A DNA stretch of 64,000 nt from Polaromonas sp. CG_9.7 (GCF_015752205.1 NZ_JADOVG010000011.1:103960-167959); one strand, 5' to 3'; positions 1-11,288 are shown, numbered from the stretch's first letter. Notes: generated by a model from the letters alone, not told the origin. A program made the numbers and translations.

Positions 1-125
1 GTTTCCCGTGCGCAGGCCGGCCGCATCGTGGACCGGGCGCGCGTCGCTCGCTAGCGGCCCGCAGGCGGTCGGTCGTCACTGGTGGCAAGGGCTGGGATAA
101 TGGCCGCCAACCCAAAGGAATAACC

Positions 126-749
126 ATGTTGCTAGATGCCGACGACTCCCAGCTTGTGCTGATTGATTACCAGACCCGCCTGATGCCGGTGATTTTTGAA
201 CATGAGATCGTCGTGGCCAATGCCCTGCGCCTGGCCCGCATGGCCCGCATCCTGGACGTTCCGGTCTGGGGCACTGCGCAAAACCCCGAAAAACTCGGCC
301 AGAACCTGCCCGAGTTGCAGGCGGCGATTGATTCGGCCGGCGGCAAGACCATGGCAAAGATGCATTTCAGCGCCGCCTCCGACGGCCTGGTTGAGTGGCT
401 GCGTCCGCCAGTTCGCAAGGCACCGACCGGCGGCAATGCGCGCAGCCTGCCCAAGCACCTGCAAAAGCCCGCAGAGCCAGAAGAAGAGGGCCGCAGCATG
501 ATCGTCATTGCCGGCTGCGAAGCGCATGTCTGCCTGATGCAGACCGCGCTGGAACTCCTCGAAGAAGAGTTCGACGTGTGGGTCGTCACCGACGCCTGCA
601 GCTCGCGCAGCGAGCGCAACCGCGACGCCGCGTTCGACCGGCTGGCCGGCAACGGCGCCGAACTGGTCACCACCGAGATGGTGGCCTTTGAATGGGCACG
701 CACCTGTGAACACGACGCCTTCAGGGAATTGCTTGCGCTGGTGAAGTAA
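126..749 (+). CDS. Isochorismatase-like cysteine hydrolase
   Basis: A 207-residue cytosolic hydrolase of the isochorismatase/nicotinamidase superfamily. The expected Asp-Lys-Cys triad is visible: D14 in LIDYQ, K78 in MAKMHFSA and C136 in EAHVCLMQT. Residues about 92-124 form a charged insertion, rich in Pro, Lys and Glu, between the Lys and Cys parts of the fold; many family members lack it. An AAGGA Shine-Dalgarno lies just before the ATG. The gene converges on the ABC transporter whose stop is 20 bp downstream. The substrate cannot be read from sequence: family members cleave isochorismate, nicotinamide, N-carbamoyl compounds or are uncharacterised (YcaC type). Family confidence is high, specific function unknown. 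Confidence 0.85.
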   Translation: MLLDADDSQLVLIDYQTRLMPVIFEHEIVVANALRLARMARILDVPVWGTAQNPEKLGQNLPELQAAIDSAGGKTMAKMHFSAASDGLVEWLRPPVRKAPTGGNARSLPKHLQKPAEPEEEGRSMIVIAGCEAHVCLMQTALELLEEEFDVWVVTDACSSRSERNRDAAFDRLAGNGAELVTTEMVAFEWARTCEHDAFRELLALVK

Positions 750-768
750 TTTCGCGTTGCCCTGTAAA

Positions 769-2523
769 TCACTGATAGCCGCTCGCTCTTTGCAGCGTCC
801 ACTGGCCATCCCCACGCAGTTCGAGTACCCATTGGTGGTATTTCGCCACCGCCGGGTGGTGGCTGATGCTGACCGGCGTGATCGACAGGCCGGCCAGCTG
901 GCTGTACAGCAACTCTTCGTTTGCCGCATCCAGTGCGCTGGTGGCTTCGTCCAGCAGCAGGTAGCGCGGCCTGGCGAGCAGGGCGCGGGCAAAGGCCAGC
1001 CGCTGCTGCTCGCCGACCGACAGTACCCGGCCCCAGTCAAGTTCGGCGCGCAGGCCACCGAAGCGCCCGGCCAGCGTCGGCAGGTTCACCCGCGTCAGCC
1101 AGTGCAGCAGTTCCTCGTCTGAAATATCGCTGTCCGCGTGCGGATACGTCAGTTGGCTGCGCAGGTCGCCCAGTAGCAAATAGGGCTGCTGGGGCATGAA
1201 CTGCATGTCCGATCCGGCCGGGCGCGTGATCGTCCCCGAGCCCGTGGTCCACAGTCCGGCAATTACCCGCAACAGCGAACTCTTGCCCGTGCCGCTGGGT
1301 CCGGAAATCAGCAAGCCTTCGCCGGGCTTGACTTCCAGCGTGAGCTCGCGCAGCAGCAGGTGCTCGCGGCCGGGCGTGAGAATGGTCACCTGCTCAAGCG
1401 ACAACCCAAAGCCGTGCCGCGTTTCGACATGCTGCACGCTGTCGTCTGCGTCTGCGTCTGCGTCTGCGTCTGTGTCTGTGTCTGCGTTGGTCGGGCGGCT
1501 GGCATTGGCTTGCAAGGCATCGGAAAAAGTATGCAGCCGCTCGACGCCGGCGGAAAAACGGCTGAGGCTTTCAAAATGCTCGACGATCACCGTCAGCGCG
1601 CTCAGGATGGCGGCAAACGCACCGGCGGCCTGGATGGCGCGGCCGACTTCCAGCCGCCCCGACAGCACATCGCCGGCAATGATCACCGTCGGCAGCACGA
1701 TTGTCAGGAAAGCATGGGCGTACTGGAACAGGTTGAGCCCGAACTGCCAGCGCAGCACCTGCTGGTAGTTGGCATAGACCCTGGAAAAAATGGCTTGCAG
1801 CACCGTCATCTCACGCGCCTCGCCGTCGTGAAAGGCAATCGGCTCGGCGTGCTCGCGCACCCGCACCAAGCCGAAGCGGAAGTTGGCCTCGCGCTGCAGC
1901 TGGCGAAAATTCAGCCCGATCAGCCGCTTGCCAAATGCTGTGGCGGTGAACACGGTGCTGAACACCGCATAGCCGATCAGGAACAACACCAGCCCCCGCG
2001 AGATTGACCACAGCACGGCGGAAAAGGCGACGAGTTGCAACACCGAGCCGAGCACGATCATTGAAAAATACAGCGACTGCTGGGTGAAGGTGTTGATGTC
2101 CTCGGCAATGCGCTGGTCGGGGTTGTCGATGCCGTCGGCAGCGCCCAGCCGGTAGTAGGCGCGCTGGTCGAAATAGCGCGCCAGGAAGGAATCCGTCAGC
2201 CAGCGGCGCCAGCGCAGTCCGAGCGTGTCGCGCACGTAGTAGTACAGGGCGTAGATCGGCACCGCCGCCACAAGAATCGCCGTGTAGCGCCAGATCGATG
2301 CCCAGAAGCGGTCGGCATCCTGCGCGGCCAGCGCCGAGGTGAATTCGCCGGTTTCCTGGTTGAACAGCACGTTGAAGGCGGTCTGCCCCAGCAGTAGAAC
2401 AACCAGCAAAAGCAGCAGGCCACGGGCGCGCCAGCGTTCTTCTGAAAACCAGTATGGCCGTGCAATCTCTGTAAAGCGACGCCACAGTCGGGCGTTGAAG
2501 CCGGGTTCTTCTGCTGTGCTCAT
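769..2523 (-). CDS. SbmA/BacA-type ABC transporter, fused membrane and ATPase domains (YddA-like)
   Basis: A fused exporter-type ABC protein: an N-terminal membrane domain of the SbmA/BacA/ABCD class (residues about 1-340, with several hydrophobic segments such as LLLLLVVLLLGQTAF), then an ATPase domain with Walker A GPSGTGKSS, signature LSVGEQQRLAFARAL and Walker B YLLLDEATSALD. Relatives (YddA, Rv1819c, BacA) move peptides, cobalamin or very-long-chain fatty acids; the substrate here is unknown. I start at the ATG at 2523 (MSTAEEPGF), where family similarity begins; an in-frame ATG at 2601 would add 26 residues and cannot be excluded. The linker between membrane domain and ATPase (about residues 347-360) is an Asp-Ala/Asp-Thr repeat encoded by a hexanucleotide tandem array. 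Confidence 0.88.
   Translation of the reverse strand: MSTAEEPGFNARLWRRFTEIARPYWFSEERWRARGLLLLLVVLLLGQTAFNVLFNQETGEFTSALAAQDADRFWASIWRYTAILVAAVPIYALYYYVRDTLGLRWRRWLTDSFLARYFDQRAYYRLGAADGIDNPDQRIAEDINTFTQQSLYFSMIVLGSVLQLVAFSAVLWSISRGLVLFLIGYAVFSTVFTATAFGKRLIGLNFRQLQREANFRFGLVRVREHAEPIAFHDGEAREMTVLQAIFSRVYANYQQVLRWQFGLNLFQYAHAFLTIVLPTVIIAGDVLSGRLEVGRAIQAAGAFAAILSALTVIVEHFESLSRFSAGVERLHTFSDALQANASRPTNADTDTDADADADADDSVQHVETRHGFGLSLEQVTILTPGREHLLLRELTLEVKPGEGLLISGPSGTGKSSLLRVIAGLWTTGSGTITRPAGSDMQFMPQQPYLLLGDLRSQLTYPHADSDISDEELLHWLTRVNLPTLAGRFGGLRAELDWGRVLSVGEQQRLAFARALLARPRYLLLDEATSALDAANEELLYSQLAGLSITPVSISHHPAVAKYHQWVLELRGDGQWTLQRASGYQ
1445..1486 (-). repeat. In-frame hexanucleotide tandem repeat (7 units) in the ABC transporter linker
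   Basis: Seven consecutive 6-bp units, TCTGCG x4, TCTGTG x2, TCTGCG x1 on the plus strand. They encode alternating Asp with Ala or Thr in the linker between the membrane domain and the ATPase. The unit is a multiple of three, so gain or loss of units would change linker length without a frameshift. Confidence 0.95.
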
Positions 2524-2601
2524 GAAGTTTTGCGTCAAGTGGGCCAGCCGCCGATTTAATCCGAAATGGACAGAGACCGCAGATGAAAATGAAAAAATCA
2601 A

Positions 2602-2912
2602 TTTTTAGTATGAAAACTGTCCTTTGCGCTTGATGGGCGTTTAACCACAGCTATTTTTATAGGAGCAATCAGGATGCTTCCGAGAATCTTGAACACCAGA
2701 CGTCAGCTTGCAGAAAGACCGTTGTTCATAATTAAGAATGCAGTTTCCAGATATCTTGGGTGTGGGTTTTCTTCATGCCGACCGTGATGTGAACGAAATT
2801 CCCTGGCCTGCGATGCATAAAAGCCGACGGCCTTGATGATGCGCAAACCCATCTGCCGTGAGGTGGTCAAAATTTCAATCGACAGTTTTTTTCAAAATTC
2901 CGGAGACCATTC
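2602..2912. other. Intergenic region, divergent promoters, with a degenerate short repeat
   Basis: This gap of about 310 bp separates the minus-strand ABC transporter from prpE. It should hold both promoters, but I see no convincing -35/-10 pair. Positions 2604-2666 resemble the short interspersed repeat found elsewhere in the window (core-like GCTAT-N7-GGAGC at 2650-2666, and the typical TTGCGCTTGATGG segment before it). A 37-codon ORF at 2674-2787 has a purine-rich ribosome-binding site but no recognisable product. Confidence 0.5.
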
Positions 2913-4826
2913 ATGACCAGCTATGCAGACTTTTACCGCCAGTCCATCGACCAGCCCGACGCTTTCTGGGCCGAACAGGCCGGGCTGATCGACTGGCACC
3001 AGCCGTTTGACCGCGTCTGCAATTACGACAACCCGCCCTTCGTCAACTGGTACGAAGGCGGCCAGACCAACCTGTGCCACAACGCCGTGGACCGCCACCT
3101 TAAAGACCGGGCTGACCAAGCCGCGCTGATTGCCGTCTCCAGCGAAACCGGTACCGAGAAAATCTACACCTTCGGCGACCTGCACGGCGAAGTGCAGCGC
3201 ATGGCCGCCAGCCTAAAAGCGCTCGGCGTTGAAAATGGCGACCGCGTGCTGATCTACATGCCGATGATTGCCGAAGCCGCTTTTGCGATGCTGGCCTGCG
3301 CACGCATCGGTGCGGTGCATTGCGTGGTGTTTGGCGGCTTTGCCAGCGGCTCTTTAGCCTCGCGCATCGAGGACGCGGCGCCCAAGGTCATCGTCAGCGC
3401 CGACGCCGGCTCGCGCGGCGGCAAGGCGCTGCCCTACAAACCGCTGCTCGACGAAGCCATACGCCTGTCGAGCCACAAGCCGGGCGCCGTGCTGCTGGCC
3501 GACCGTGGCTTGGCAAGCATGGAACTGGTCGCCGGGCGCGACCACCGCTGGAACGAAATGCGCGAAACACATTTCGATGCGAAAGTGCCGTGCGAGTGGC
3601 TGGACTCGACCGCCATCAGCTACACCATCTACACCAGCGGCACCACCGGCAAGCCCAAGGGCGTGCAGCGCGACACCGCCGGCTATGCCGTGGCGCTGGC
3701 CGCCAGCATGAAGCACATCTTCGACGGACGTGCCGGCGAAACCTTCTTCTCGACCAGCGACATCGGCTGGGTGGTCGGCCACAGCTACATTGTGTATGGC
3801 CCGCTGATTGCCGGCATGGCGACCATCATGTACGAAGGCCTGCCGACACAGGGCATGGACAAGAAGCCTAATGGCGGCATCTGGTGGGAACTGGTCGAAA
3901 AGTACAAGGTCACCGTCATGTTCAGCGCCCCGACTGCCGTGCGCGTGCTGAAGAAACAAGACCCGGCGCTGCTGACCAAATACGATCTGTCCAGCCTGCG
4001 TGCGCTGTTCCTGGCCGGCGAGCCGCTGGATGAACCGACGGCGCGATGGATCAGCGAAGGCTTGAATGTGCCGATCATCGACAACTACTGGCAGACCGAA
4101 AGCGGCTGGCCGATTTTGACGATCGCCAACGGCGTCGAGAAAAAGCCAAGCAAGTTCGGCAGCCCCGGCATTCCGATGTACGGCTACCACGTCAAGCTGC
4201 TGCACGAGGCGACTGGCGAAGAACTCACCGCGCCGGGCGAAAAAGGCGTGGTCGTGATCGAAGGCCCGACGCCTCCGGGCTTCATGCAGACCATCTGGCA
4301 AGACGACGCGCGTTTCGTCAACACCTACTGGAAAAGCATTCCCGGCAAGCTGGTGTACAGCACCTTTGACTGGGGCATTCGCGACGCCGACGGCTACTTC
4401 TTCATCCTGGGCCGCACCGACGATGTGATCAACGTCGCTGGGCACCGGCTCGGCACGCGCGAGATCGAGGAAAGCATTTCCGGCCATGCGCAAGTGGCCG
4501 AAGTGGCCGTGGTGGGCGTGGCCGATGGACTCAAGGGCCAGGTCGCCATGGCCTTCGTGGTGCTCAAGGATTCCAGCATGATGGGCGACAGCGCCGCCTG
4601 CGCCAGGCTGGAAGCCGAGATCATGAAACGCGTGGACGGTGACCTGGGCGCAGTGGCCCGGCCGGCGCGGGTTCGTTTTGTTGCGGCCCTGCCCAAGACG
4701 CGAAGCGGCAAACTGCTGCGCCGCGTGATTCAGGCTGTGTGCGAAGGCCGCGATGCCGGTGACCTGACGTCGATGGACGATCCGGGTGCGTTGCAGCAGA
4801 TCCGGGACCGGATGGACGCCGTTTAA
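2913..4826 (+). CDS. prpE: Propionyl-CoA synthetase PrpE
   Basis: An AMP-forming acyl-CoA synthetase of 637 residues, the usual PrpE length, activating propionate (and probably acetate) to the CoA thioester. Visible family features are the N-terminal ACS-type domain (FWAEQAGLIDWHQPF), the adenylation core YTSGTTGKPKG near residue 245, the acyl-pocket region YWQTESGWPI near 395, and the C-terminal catalytic lysine in TRSGKLLRR near 608, which is the site of regulatory lysine acylation in this family. The gene is alone: no methylcitrate-cycle genes (prpB, prpC, acnD) are nearby, so propionyl-CoA is consumed by enzymes encoded elsewhere. Confidence 0.95.
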   Translation: MTSYADFYRQSIDQPDAFWAEQAGLIDWHQPFDRVCNYDNPPFVNWYEGGQTNLCHNAVDRHLKDRADQAALIAVSSETGTEKIYTFGDLHGEVQRMAASLKALGVENGDRVLIYMPMIAEAAFAMLACARIGAVHCVVFGGFASGSLASRIEDAAPKVIVSADAGSRGGKALPYKPLLDEAIRLSSHKPGAVLLADRGLASMELVAGRDHRWNEMRETHFDAKVPCEWLDSTAISYTIYTSGTTGKPKGVQRDTAGYAVALAASMKHIFDGRAGETFFSTSDIGWVVGHSYIVYGPLIAGMATIMYEGLPTQGMDKKPNGGIWWELVEKYKVTVMFSAPTAVRVLKKQDPALLTKYDLSSLRALFLAGEPLDEPTARWISEGLNVPIIDNYWQTESGWPILTIANGVEKKPSKFGSPGIPMYGYHVKLLHEATGEELTAPGEKGVVVIEGPTPPGFMQTIWQDDARFVNTYWKSIPGKLVYSTFDWGIRDADGYFFILGRTDDVINVAGHRLGTREIEESISGHAQVAEVAVVGVADGLKGQVAMAFVVLKDSSMMGDSAACARLEAEIMKRVDGDLGAVARPARVRFVAALPKTRSGKLLRRVIQAVCEGRDAGDLTSMDDPGALQQIRDRMDAV

Positions 4827-4938
4827 GCTGCAGCGTCTGTGGCCATGCTGGGTACTGGCTGTTCACGCGGTCAGCACCCTTTTGTTTTTCAGAAAGTGAA
4901 GGTCTTGGCCTGACAGTCTCACCAGCCGTGGTGCAGCC

Positions 4939-5424
4939 TCAATTCAACCGCAGTTGCGCCTGCTGGGCCACCCGGATGCAGTCCTTCATGTGCTCTTCGC
5001 CAAAGTAGCGGATGGCCGCGTAACCCACGCTGGCCGCCACGAGTTGGCCGGCCAGCGGAATGTACTTGGCCAACTGCTTGGTCGCCATGCGCGTGCCAAT
5101 CTTCGTGCCGGCCTTGATGATCAGGTCGCGGCTGATGAACTTGCCCACCAGAACCGAGCCGACCATGGCCACGGCTTTTTGCACCTGTTCGCGCTTTTCC
5201 GGATCAAGCTGGTCGATCTGCTCGGGCGCCAGACCAAACTCCTTGTTGATGGCCGGAATCAGTTTGGACAGCAGTGCCGCATCCACCGCCCAGTCCAGGC
5301 CGGGCACCGGCACGGCGCTGGCAACAGCAGCGAACATCGCGCGCTTGTGCAGCAGCTTGCGGCTGCGAATCACCGCCGCTTGAAGCGCCGCATCGTCAGC
5401 GGCGAGTTGCAGGGGAGTGGGCAT
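4939..5424 (-). CDS. Conserved EcsC/DUF697-like small protein
   Basis: A 161-residue conserved protein starting MPTPLQLAADDAALQ. Characteristic are the basic helix IRSRKLLHKRA, the motif SAVPVPGLDWAVDAALL, a Lys/Glu-rich middle and Gly/Ala-rich hydrophobic helices (residues about 90-145). This pattern matches DUF697/EcsC-type proteins, some of which associate with membranes or GTPases; no enzymatic motif is visible. I chose the ATG at 5424 because AAAGG lies upstream at good spacing, over the ATG at 5442 which has none. It is convergent with prpE and stands downstream of the ABC-F gene on the same strand. Function unknown. Confidence 0.7.
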   Translation of the reverse strand: MPTPLQLAADDAALQAAVIRSRKLLHKRAMFAAVASAVPVPGLDWAVDAALLSKLIPAINKEFGLAPEQIDQLDPEKREQVQKAVAMVGSVLVGKFISRDLIIKAGTKIGTRMATKQLAKYIPLAGQLVAASVGYAAIRYFGEEHMKDCIRVAQQAQLRLN

Positions 5425-5533
5425 GGCTCGAAAACCTTTCATGGGATGTCGTCTTGCGTGCCATGGTTTTTATCACGCGGCAAGGCTTGCCGCCCATCGC
5501 CTCCAGCCAATCACGGGCTGGGCATGTGGCGTT

Positions 5534-7552
5534 TCATGCAGCAACGACTTCGAGCTTTTCCGTCACCTCCAGCCAGCGCTCTTCCAGCTTGGCCAAGTCG
5601 GCCTCAATCACCTTGAGCCGCTTGCCGGCCTGGGCAATTTCTGCCGGTGACTTGGAAGAGGTCAGCAAGGTTTCGAGATTGGCTTTTTCACTGTTCATGC
5701 TGAGCAACTGGCGGTCGATCTTTTCCAGATCCTTGCGCAGCGGCTTGGCTGCATCGGATTGCTGCTGTCGGCGTTGGGCATCTTCTTTCTTGTCGGATGA
5801 ATTTTTAGCATCAAAAGTACTTGTTGCGCTTGCTGCATCTGCGCTAGCTGCTATTTTTTTGGCAGCAACTGGGGCTGTCGCGCTGTTGTTCGACTTCTTG
5901 GCTTCTTCGCGCATGCGCTTGGCCTCGTCAAGCAGGTAGCGCTGGTAGTCGTCCAGGTCGCCGTCAAACGGGGCCACGCCACCGCGCGACACCATCCAGA
6001 ACTCGTCGCACACGGCGCGCAGCAAGGCGCGGTCGTGGCTGACCAGCATGACTGTGCCTTCAAACTCATTGAGCGCCATCGACAGCGCCTCACGCGTCGC
6101 CAAATCCAGGTGGTTGGTCGGCTCATCAAGCAGCAGCAGGTTGGGCCGCTGCCAGACAATCATGCACAGCACCAGTCGCGCTTTTTCGCCGCCGCTCATG
6201 GAGCCAACGGACTGCTTGACCATGTCGCCGCCAAAGTTGAAATTGCCCAGAAAGCTGCGCAAGTCCTGCTCGCGGGTCGGCTGGTTGCCCAGCTTGCCGG
6301 CGGCGCTGACTTCCTTCACCAGACGAATCATGTGCTCCAGCGGGTTGTCGGCCGGGCGCAGCACGTCGAGCTCCTGCTGCGCAAAATAACCGATGTTCAA
6401 GCCCTTGCCCTCGGTCATTTCGCCTTCAATCGGCGCCAGTGCGCGCGCCACGGTTTTCACCAGCGTTGACTTGCCCTGGCCGTTGGCACCCAGAATGCCG
6501 ATGCGTTGGCCGGCCAGCACGGACTTGCTGACGTTCTGCACGATGACGGTGGGCGGCGTGCCTTCGGGCGCATCCTCGGGCGCGGGGTAGCCGAAGTAGG
6601 CGTTCTGCATCGACAGCATCGGGTTGGGCAGGTTGGCCGGTTCCTTGAACTCGAAGGTGAAATCGGCTTCGGCCAGCAATGGCGCGATTTTCTCCATGCG
6701 GTCGAGTGCCTTCACCCGGCTTTGCGCCTGCTTGGCTTTGCTGGCCTTGGCCTTGAAGCGGGCGATGAACTTTTGCAGGTGGGCAATCTTGTCCTGCTGC
6801 TTGTTGAAAGCGCCTTGCTGCAGCGCCATCTGTTCGGCGCGCAGGTCTTCAAACTTGCTGTAGTTGCCGCCATAGCGTGTCAGTTTGGCGCTTTCGATGT
6901 GCATCGTCACATCGGTCACCGCATCGAGGAATTCGCGGTCATGGCTGATGACCAGCATCGTGCCCTGGTAGCGCTTGAGCCAGGCTTCCAGCCAGACCAG
7001 TGCGTCCAGGTCCAGGTGGTTGGTCGGCTCGTCAAGCAGCAGCAGGTCAGACGGGCACATCAGCGCGCGCGCCAGTTGCAGACGCATGCGCCAGCCGCCG
7101 GAAAAGCTGTTGACCGGGTTGTCGAGTTCGCTGAGCTTGAAGCCCAAGCCCAGGATCAAGGCCTGCGCGCGCGATTGCGCGTCGTGCGCGCCCGCGTCGT
7201 ACAGGTCCATGTAGGCGTGCGCCATGCGGTCACCGTCGCCGCTGAGTTCGGACGCATCGACTTCGGTCTGTGCGGCCAGCAGCACCACATCGCCCTCGAT
7301 CACGTAGCTGGTGGCGCTTTGCTCGGTTTCGGGCATGTCCTGCGCGACCTGCGCCATTTTCCACTGCGCCGGAATGTAGTATTCGCCGCCGTCTTCGTGC
7401 AGCGAGCCGTTGAGCATGGCGAACAGCGACGACTTGCCCGCGCCGTTGCGGCCCACCAGGCCAACATTCTCGCCAGGGTTCAGGGTGACAGACGCGCTGT
7501 CGAGAATCACTTTGGAGCCACGACGCAGCACCACGTTTTTAAGGGTAATCAT
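5534..7552 (-). CDS. ABC-F family ribosome-associated ATPase (YheS-like)
   Basis: A soluble protein of 672 residues with two ATPase domains and no membrane segments. Domain 1 has Walker A GRNGAGKSS, signature SFSGGWRMRL and Walker B LLLLDEPTNHLDL; domain 2 has GANGQGKST, SMSGGEKARL and LLLLDEPTNHLDL. The linker between them (residues about 235-300, Gln/Lys-rich) corresponds to the P-site tRNA interaction motif. ABC-F proteins bind the ribosomal E site and relieve stalled translation. After domain 2 comes an Ala/Ser/Lys-rich stretch and a C-terminal coiled coil. Part of that stretch (residues about 563-582) is encoded by a copy of the short repeat with core at 5850-5866. YheS is the best subgroup match; Uup is the alternative. 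Confidence 0.9.
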   Translation of the reverse strand: MITLKNVVLRRGSKVILDSASVTLNPGENVGLVGRNGAGKSSLFAMLNGSLHEDGGEYYIPAQWKMAQVAQDMPETEQSATSYVIEGDVVLLAAQTEVDASELSGDGDRMAHAYMDLYDAGAHDAQSRAQALILGLGFKLSELDNPVNSFSGGWRMRLQLARALMCPSDLLLLDEPTNHLDLDALVWLEAWLKRYQGTMLVISHDREFLDAVTDVTMHIESAKLTRYGGNYSKFEDLRAEQMALQQGAFNKQQDKIAHLQKFIARFKAKASKAKQAQSRVKALDRMEKIAPLLAEADFTFEFKEPANLPNPMLSMQNAYFGYPAPEDAPEGTPPTVIVQNVSKSVLAGQRIGILGANGQGKSTLVKTVARALAPIEGEMTEGKGLNIGYFAQQELDVLRPADNPLEHMIRLVKEVSAAGKLGNQPTREQDLRSFLGNFNFGGDMVKQSVGSMSGGEKARLVLCMIVWQRPNLLLLDEPTNHLDLATREALSMALNEFEGTVMLVSHDRALLRAVCDEFWMVSRGGVAPFDGDLDDYQRYLLDEAKRMREEAKKSNNSATAPVAAKKIAASADAASATSTFDAKNSSDKKEDAQRRQQQSDAAKPLRKDLEKIDRQLLSMNSEKANLETLLTSSKSPAEIAQAGKRLKVIEADLAKLEERWLEVTEKLEVVAA
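5850..5866. repeat. Short interspersed repeat, 17-bp core (inside the ABC-F gene)
   Basis: Core GCTAT-N7-GCAGC, a variant right arm. The flank on the low-coordinate side reads, on the minus strand, AGCAAGCGCAACAAGTAC then TTTTGATG, as in the copy inside the hydratase/dehydrogenase gene. It lies in a linker coding region and keeps the frame. Confidence 0.7.
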
Positions 7553-7577
7553 TTATTAACAGACTGAAGAAATAGGA

Positions 7578-7616
7578 TCGGACCGCAGGGCGCCCGGCAA
7601 AGCGCTTGCGGTCCGA
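7578..7616 (-). terminator. Hairpin downstream of prmB
   Basis: A perfect 10-bp inverted repeat (TCGGACCGCA / TGCGGTCCGA) encloses a 19-nt loop, between the prmB stop and the start of the downstream ABC-F gene. On the minus strand it is followed by a moderately U-rich stretch (TCCTATTTCTTC). It is a plausible terminator or processing hairpin. Confidence 0.5.
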
Positions 7617-7633
7617 AATACGAAAGCCAAGGG

Positions 7634-9813
<2,180 letters not shown>

Positions 9814-9856
9814 CTATGTGCTTGCGAAGCCAGGAGGGGTGGCAGTTCCAAGGCAG

Positions 9857-9949
9857 CCAGGGCTGCGGGACTGGCTTTGCCAGACCGCAGGCGCAGCGCG
9901 GCCCCCTCGGGGGGCAGGGAGCCACACGCAGTGGGCGTTCGTGGGGGCC
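9857..9949 (-). repeat. GC-rich stop-codon-associated repeat, copy A (after pilU)
   Basis: About 93 bp containing CTTTGCCAGACCGCAGGCG, the palindrome GGCCCCCTCGGGGGGC and a terminal GTGGGGGCC. It is oriented like the other copies relative to the gene it follows; its end lies 4 nt from the pilU stop codon (9954-9956). Confidence 0.88.
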
Positions 9950-9953
9950 ACAT

Positions 9954-11102
9954 TCAGTGCCGGACGTCAAAAGTGATTTCAGTGAACGACGGTTCGTCAT
10001 CCGGGTCGATACCGGACAAGTCGGCCTTGGCCTTGCCGGCAATGAAGTCGTTTTCAAGCCGCCACATCAGGTTGGTCGGCGAATCGGCATTTGCCAGGCC
10101 TTCCTTGCGCGTCACCGTGCCGTTGGTGATCAGTTTGGCAATATGCTGCTCGAAGGTCTGCGAGCCCTCGGCCATGGATTTTTCCATGGCTTCCTTGACG
10201 CCCGAAAAGTCGCCTTTCTCGATCAGCTCCGCCACCAGTTTGGTATTGAGCATGACTTCCACGGCCGGGATGCGGTCGTTGTTCTGGCTGCGCAGCAGGC
10301 GTTGCGAAACCACCGCCTTCAGTGCTGCCGCCAGGTCGCCGAGCAGGGTCGGACGCACCTCTGCCGGGTAAAAGTTCAGGATGCGGTTGAGCGCCTGGTA
10401 GCTGTTGTTGGCATGCATGGTGGCCAGGCACAGGTGACCCGACTGCGCATAGGCAATCGCCGCCGACATGGTTTCACGGTCGCGGATCTCGCCGATCATG
10501 ATCACGTCAGGCGCCTGGCGCAGCGCATTTTTCAGTGCGACCTGCAGCGACTGGGTGTCGCTGCCGACTTCGCGCTGGTTGACGACTGACTTCTTGTTGG
10601 TGAAGTAATACTCGATCGGGTCTTCAATCGTCAGGATGTGCCCCGTCGTGGTTTCGTTACGGCGATCGATCATCGAGGCCAGCGTGGTGCTTTTACCAGC
10701 GCCAGTGGCGCCCACCATCAGGATCAGACCCCGCTTTTCCATGATCAGTTCGCCCAGCAGCGGCGGCAGGTTCAGGCTGGCCAGCGCCGGAATCCTGTTC
10801 GGGATGTAGCGAATCACGGCTGCGTGGGTTGTGCGCTGGCGAAAAGCGCTGATACGGAAATTGCCCAAGCCTTCAACCGGCAGCGCCATGTTGAGTTCGC
10901 CGATTTCATCAAGTTCCTCAATGCGCTCGGGGGGCAAAATCTCGGCCAGCAGGCTGCGACATGCCTCGGCTGGCAGGATTTGCGCATTGATGGGAATGGT
11001 GTGTCCGTTGATCTTGATCAACGCCGGCGAGTGCGCCGACAGGTAAACGTCTGACGCCTTCTTGTCCACCATCAACCGCAGAATTCTTTCCATAGTGCTC
11101 AT
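9954..11102 (-). CDS. pilU: PilT/PilU-family type IV pilus retraction ATPase
   Basis: A hexameric secretion-type ATPase of 382 residues that powers pilus retraction for twitching motility, acting at the cytoplasmic base of the pilus. It has Walker A GATGAGKST, the Asp box ILTIEDPIE, Walker B DVIMIGEIRD and the His box HLCLATMHAN. The length and the Asp-rich C-terminal tail (IDPDDEPSF) fit PilU better than the shorter PilT. Unusually, it sits between dapD and dapE on the same strand rather than beside pilT; no other pilus gene is in the window. GAAAG upstream serves the ATG at 11102. A GC-rich repeat begins 4 nt after its stop. Confidence 0.9.
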   Translation of the reverse strand: MSTMERILRLMVDKKASDVYLSAHSPALIKINGHTIPINAQILPAEACRSLLAEILPPERIEELDEIGELNMALPVEGLGNFRISAFRQRTTHAAVIRYIPNRIPALASLNLPPLLGELIMEKRGLILMVGATGAGKSTTLASMIDRRNETTTGHILTIEDPIEYYFTNKKSVVNQREVGSDTQSLQVALKNALRQAPDVIMIGEIRDRETMSAAIAYAQSGHLCLATMHANNSYQALNRILNFYPAEVRPTLLGDLAAALKAVVSQRLLRSQNNDRIPAVEVMLNTKLVAELIEKGDFSGVKEAMEKSMAEGSQTFEQHIAKLITNGTVTRKEGLANADSPTNLMWRLENDFIAGKAKADLSGIDPDDEPSFTEITFDVRH

Positions 11103-11190
11103 GGTTCAGCTTTCATCAGGGTTGGTTCAAGTGGTTTGCGCCGCAGGCGCAATGTGTTTGATCCGGCACACGCATGTAGCCCGCTCCAGC

Positions 11191-11284
11191 CCAGCAGGGG
11201 CCGCGGAACCGGCTTTGCCGGGCCGCAGGCGCAGCGGCCCCCTCGGGGGGCAGCGAACCACGCGAAGCGGGGAGCGTGGGGGCC
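11191..11284 (-). repeat. GC-rich stop-codon-associated repeat, copy B (after dapD)
   Basis: About 94 bp, the most canonical copy: CCAGCAGGGGCCGCGGAACC, GGCTTTGCCGGGCCGCAGG, GGCCCCCTCGGGGGGC, then GAACCACGCGAAGCGGGG and GTGGGGGCC. It ends 4 nt from the dapD stop (11289-11291). Reading outward from dapD the junction is TAG-AAAT-GGCCCCC, identical to that of copy E. Confidence 0.92.
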
Positions 11285-11288
11285 ATTT

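Noticed and set aside
1..54. Possible C-terminus of an upstream gene in frame 1 (ends with TAG at 52-54)
   Set aside because: All three forward frames are open at the left edge and 17 codons are too few to identify a product.
1445..1486. Hexanucleotide array considered as a CRISPR-like or regulatory repeat
   Set aside because: Units are contiguous without spacers and are in frame inside a gene, so it is a coding tandem repeat.
2674..2787. A 37-codon ORF with a purine-rich ribosome-binding site before prpE
   Set aside because: No recognisable features, Cys-rich tail without pattern, and it overlaps the area of a degenerate repeat; mentioned only within the intergenic note.
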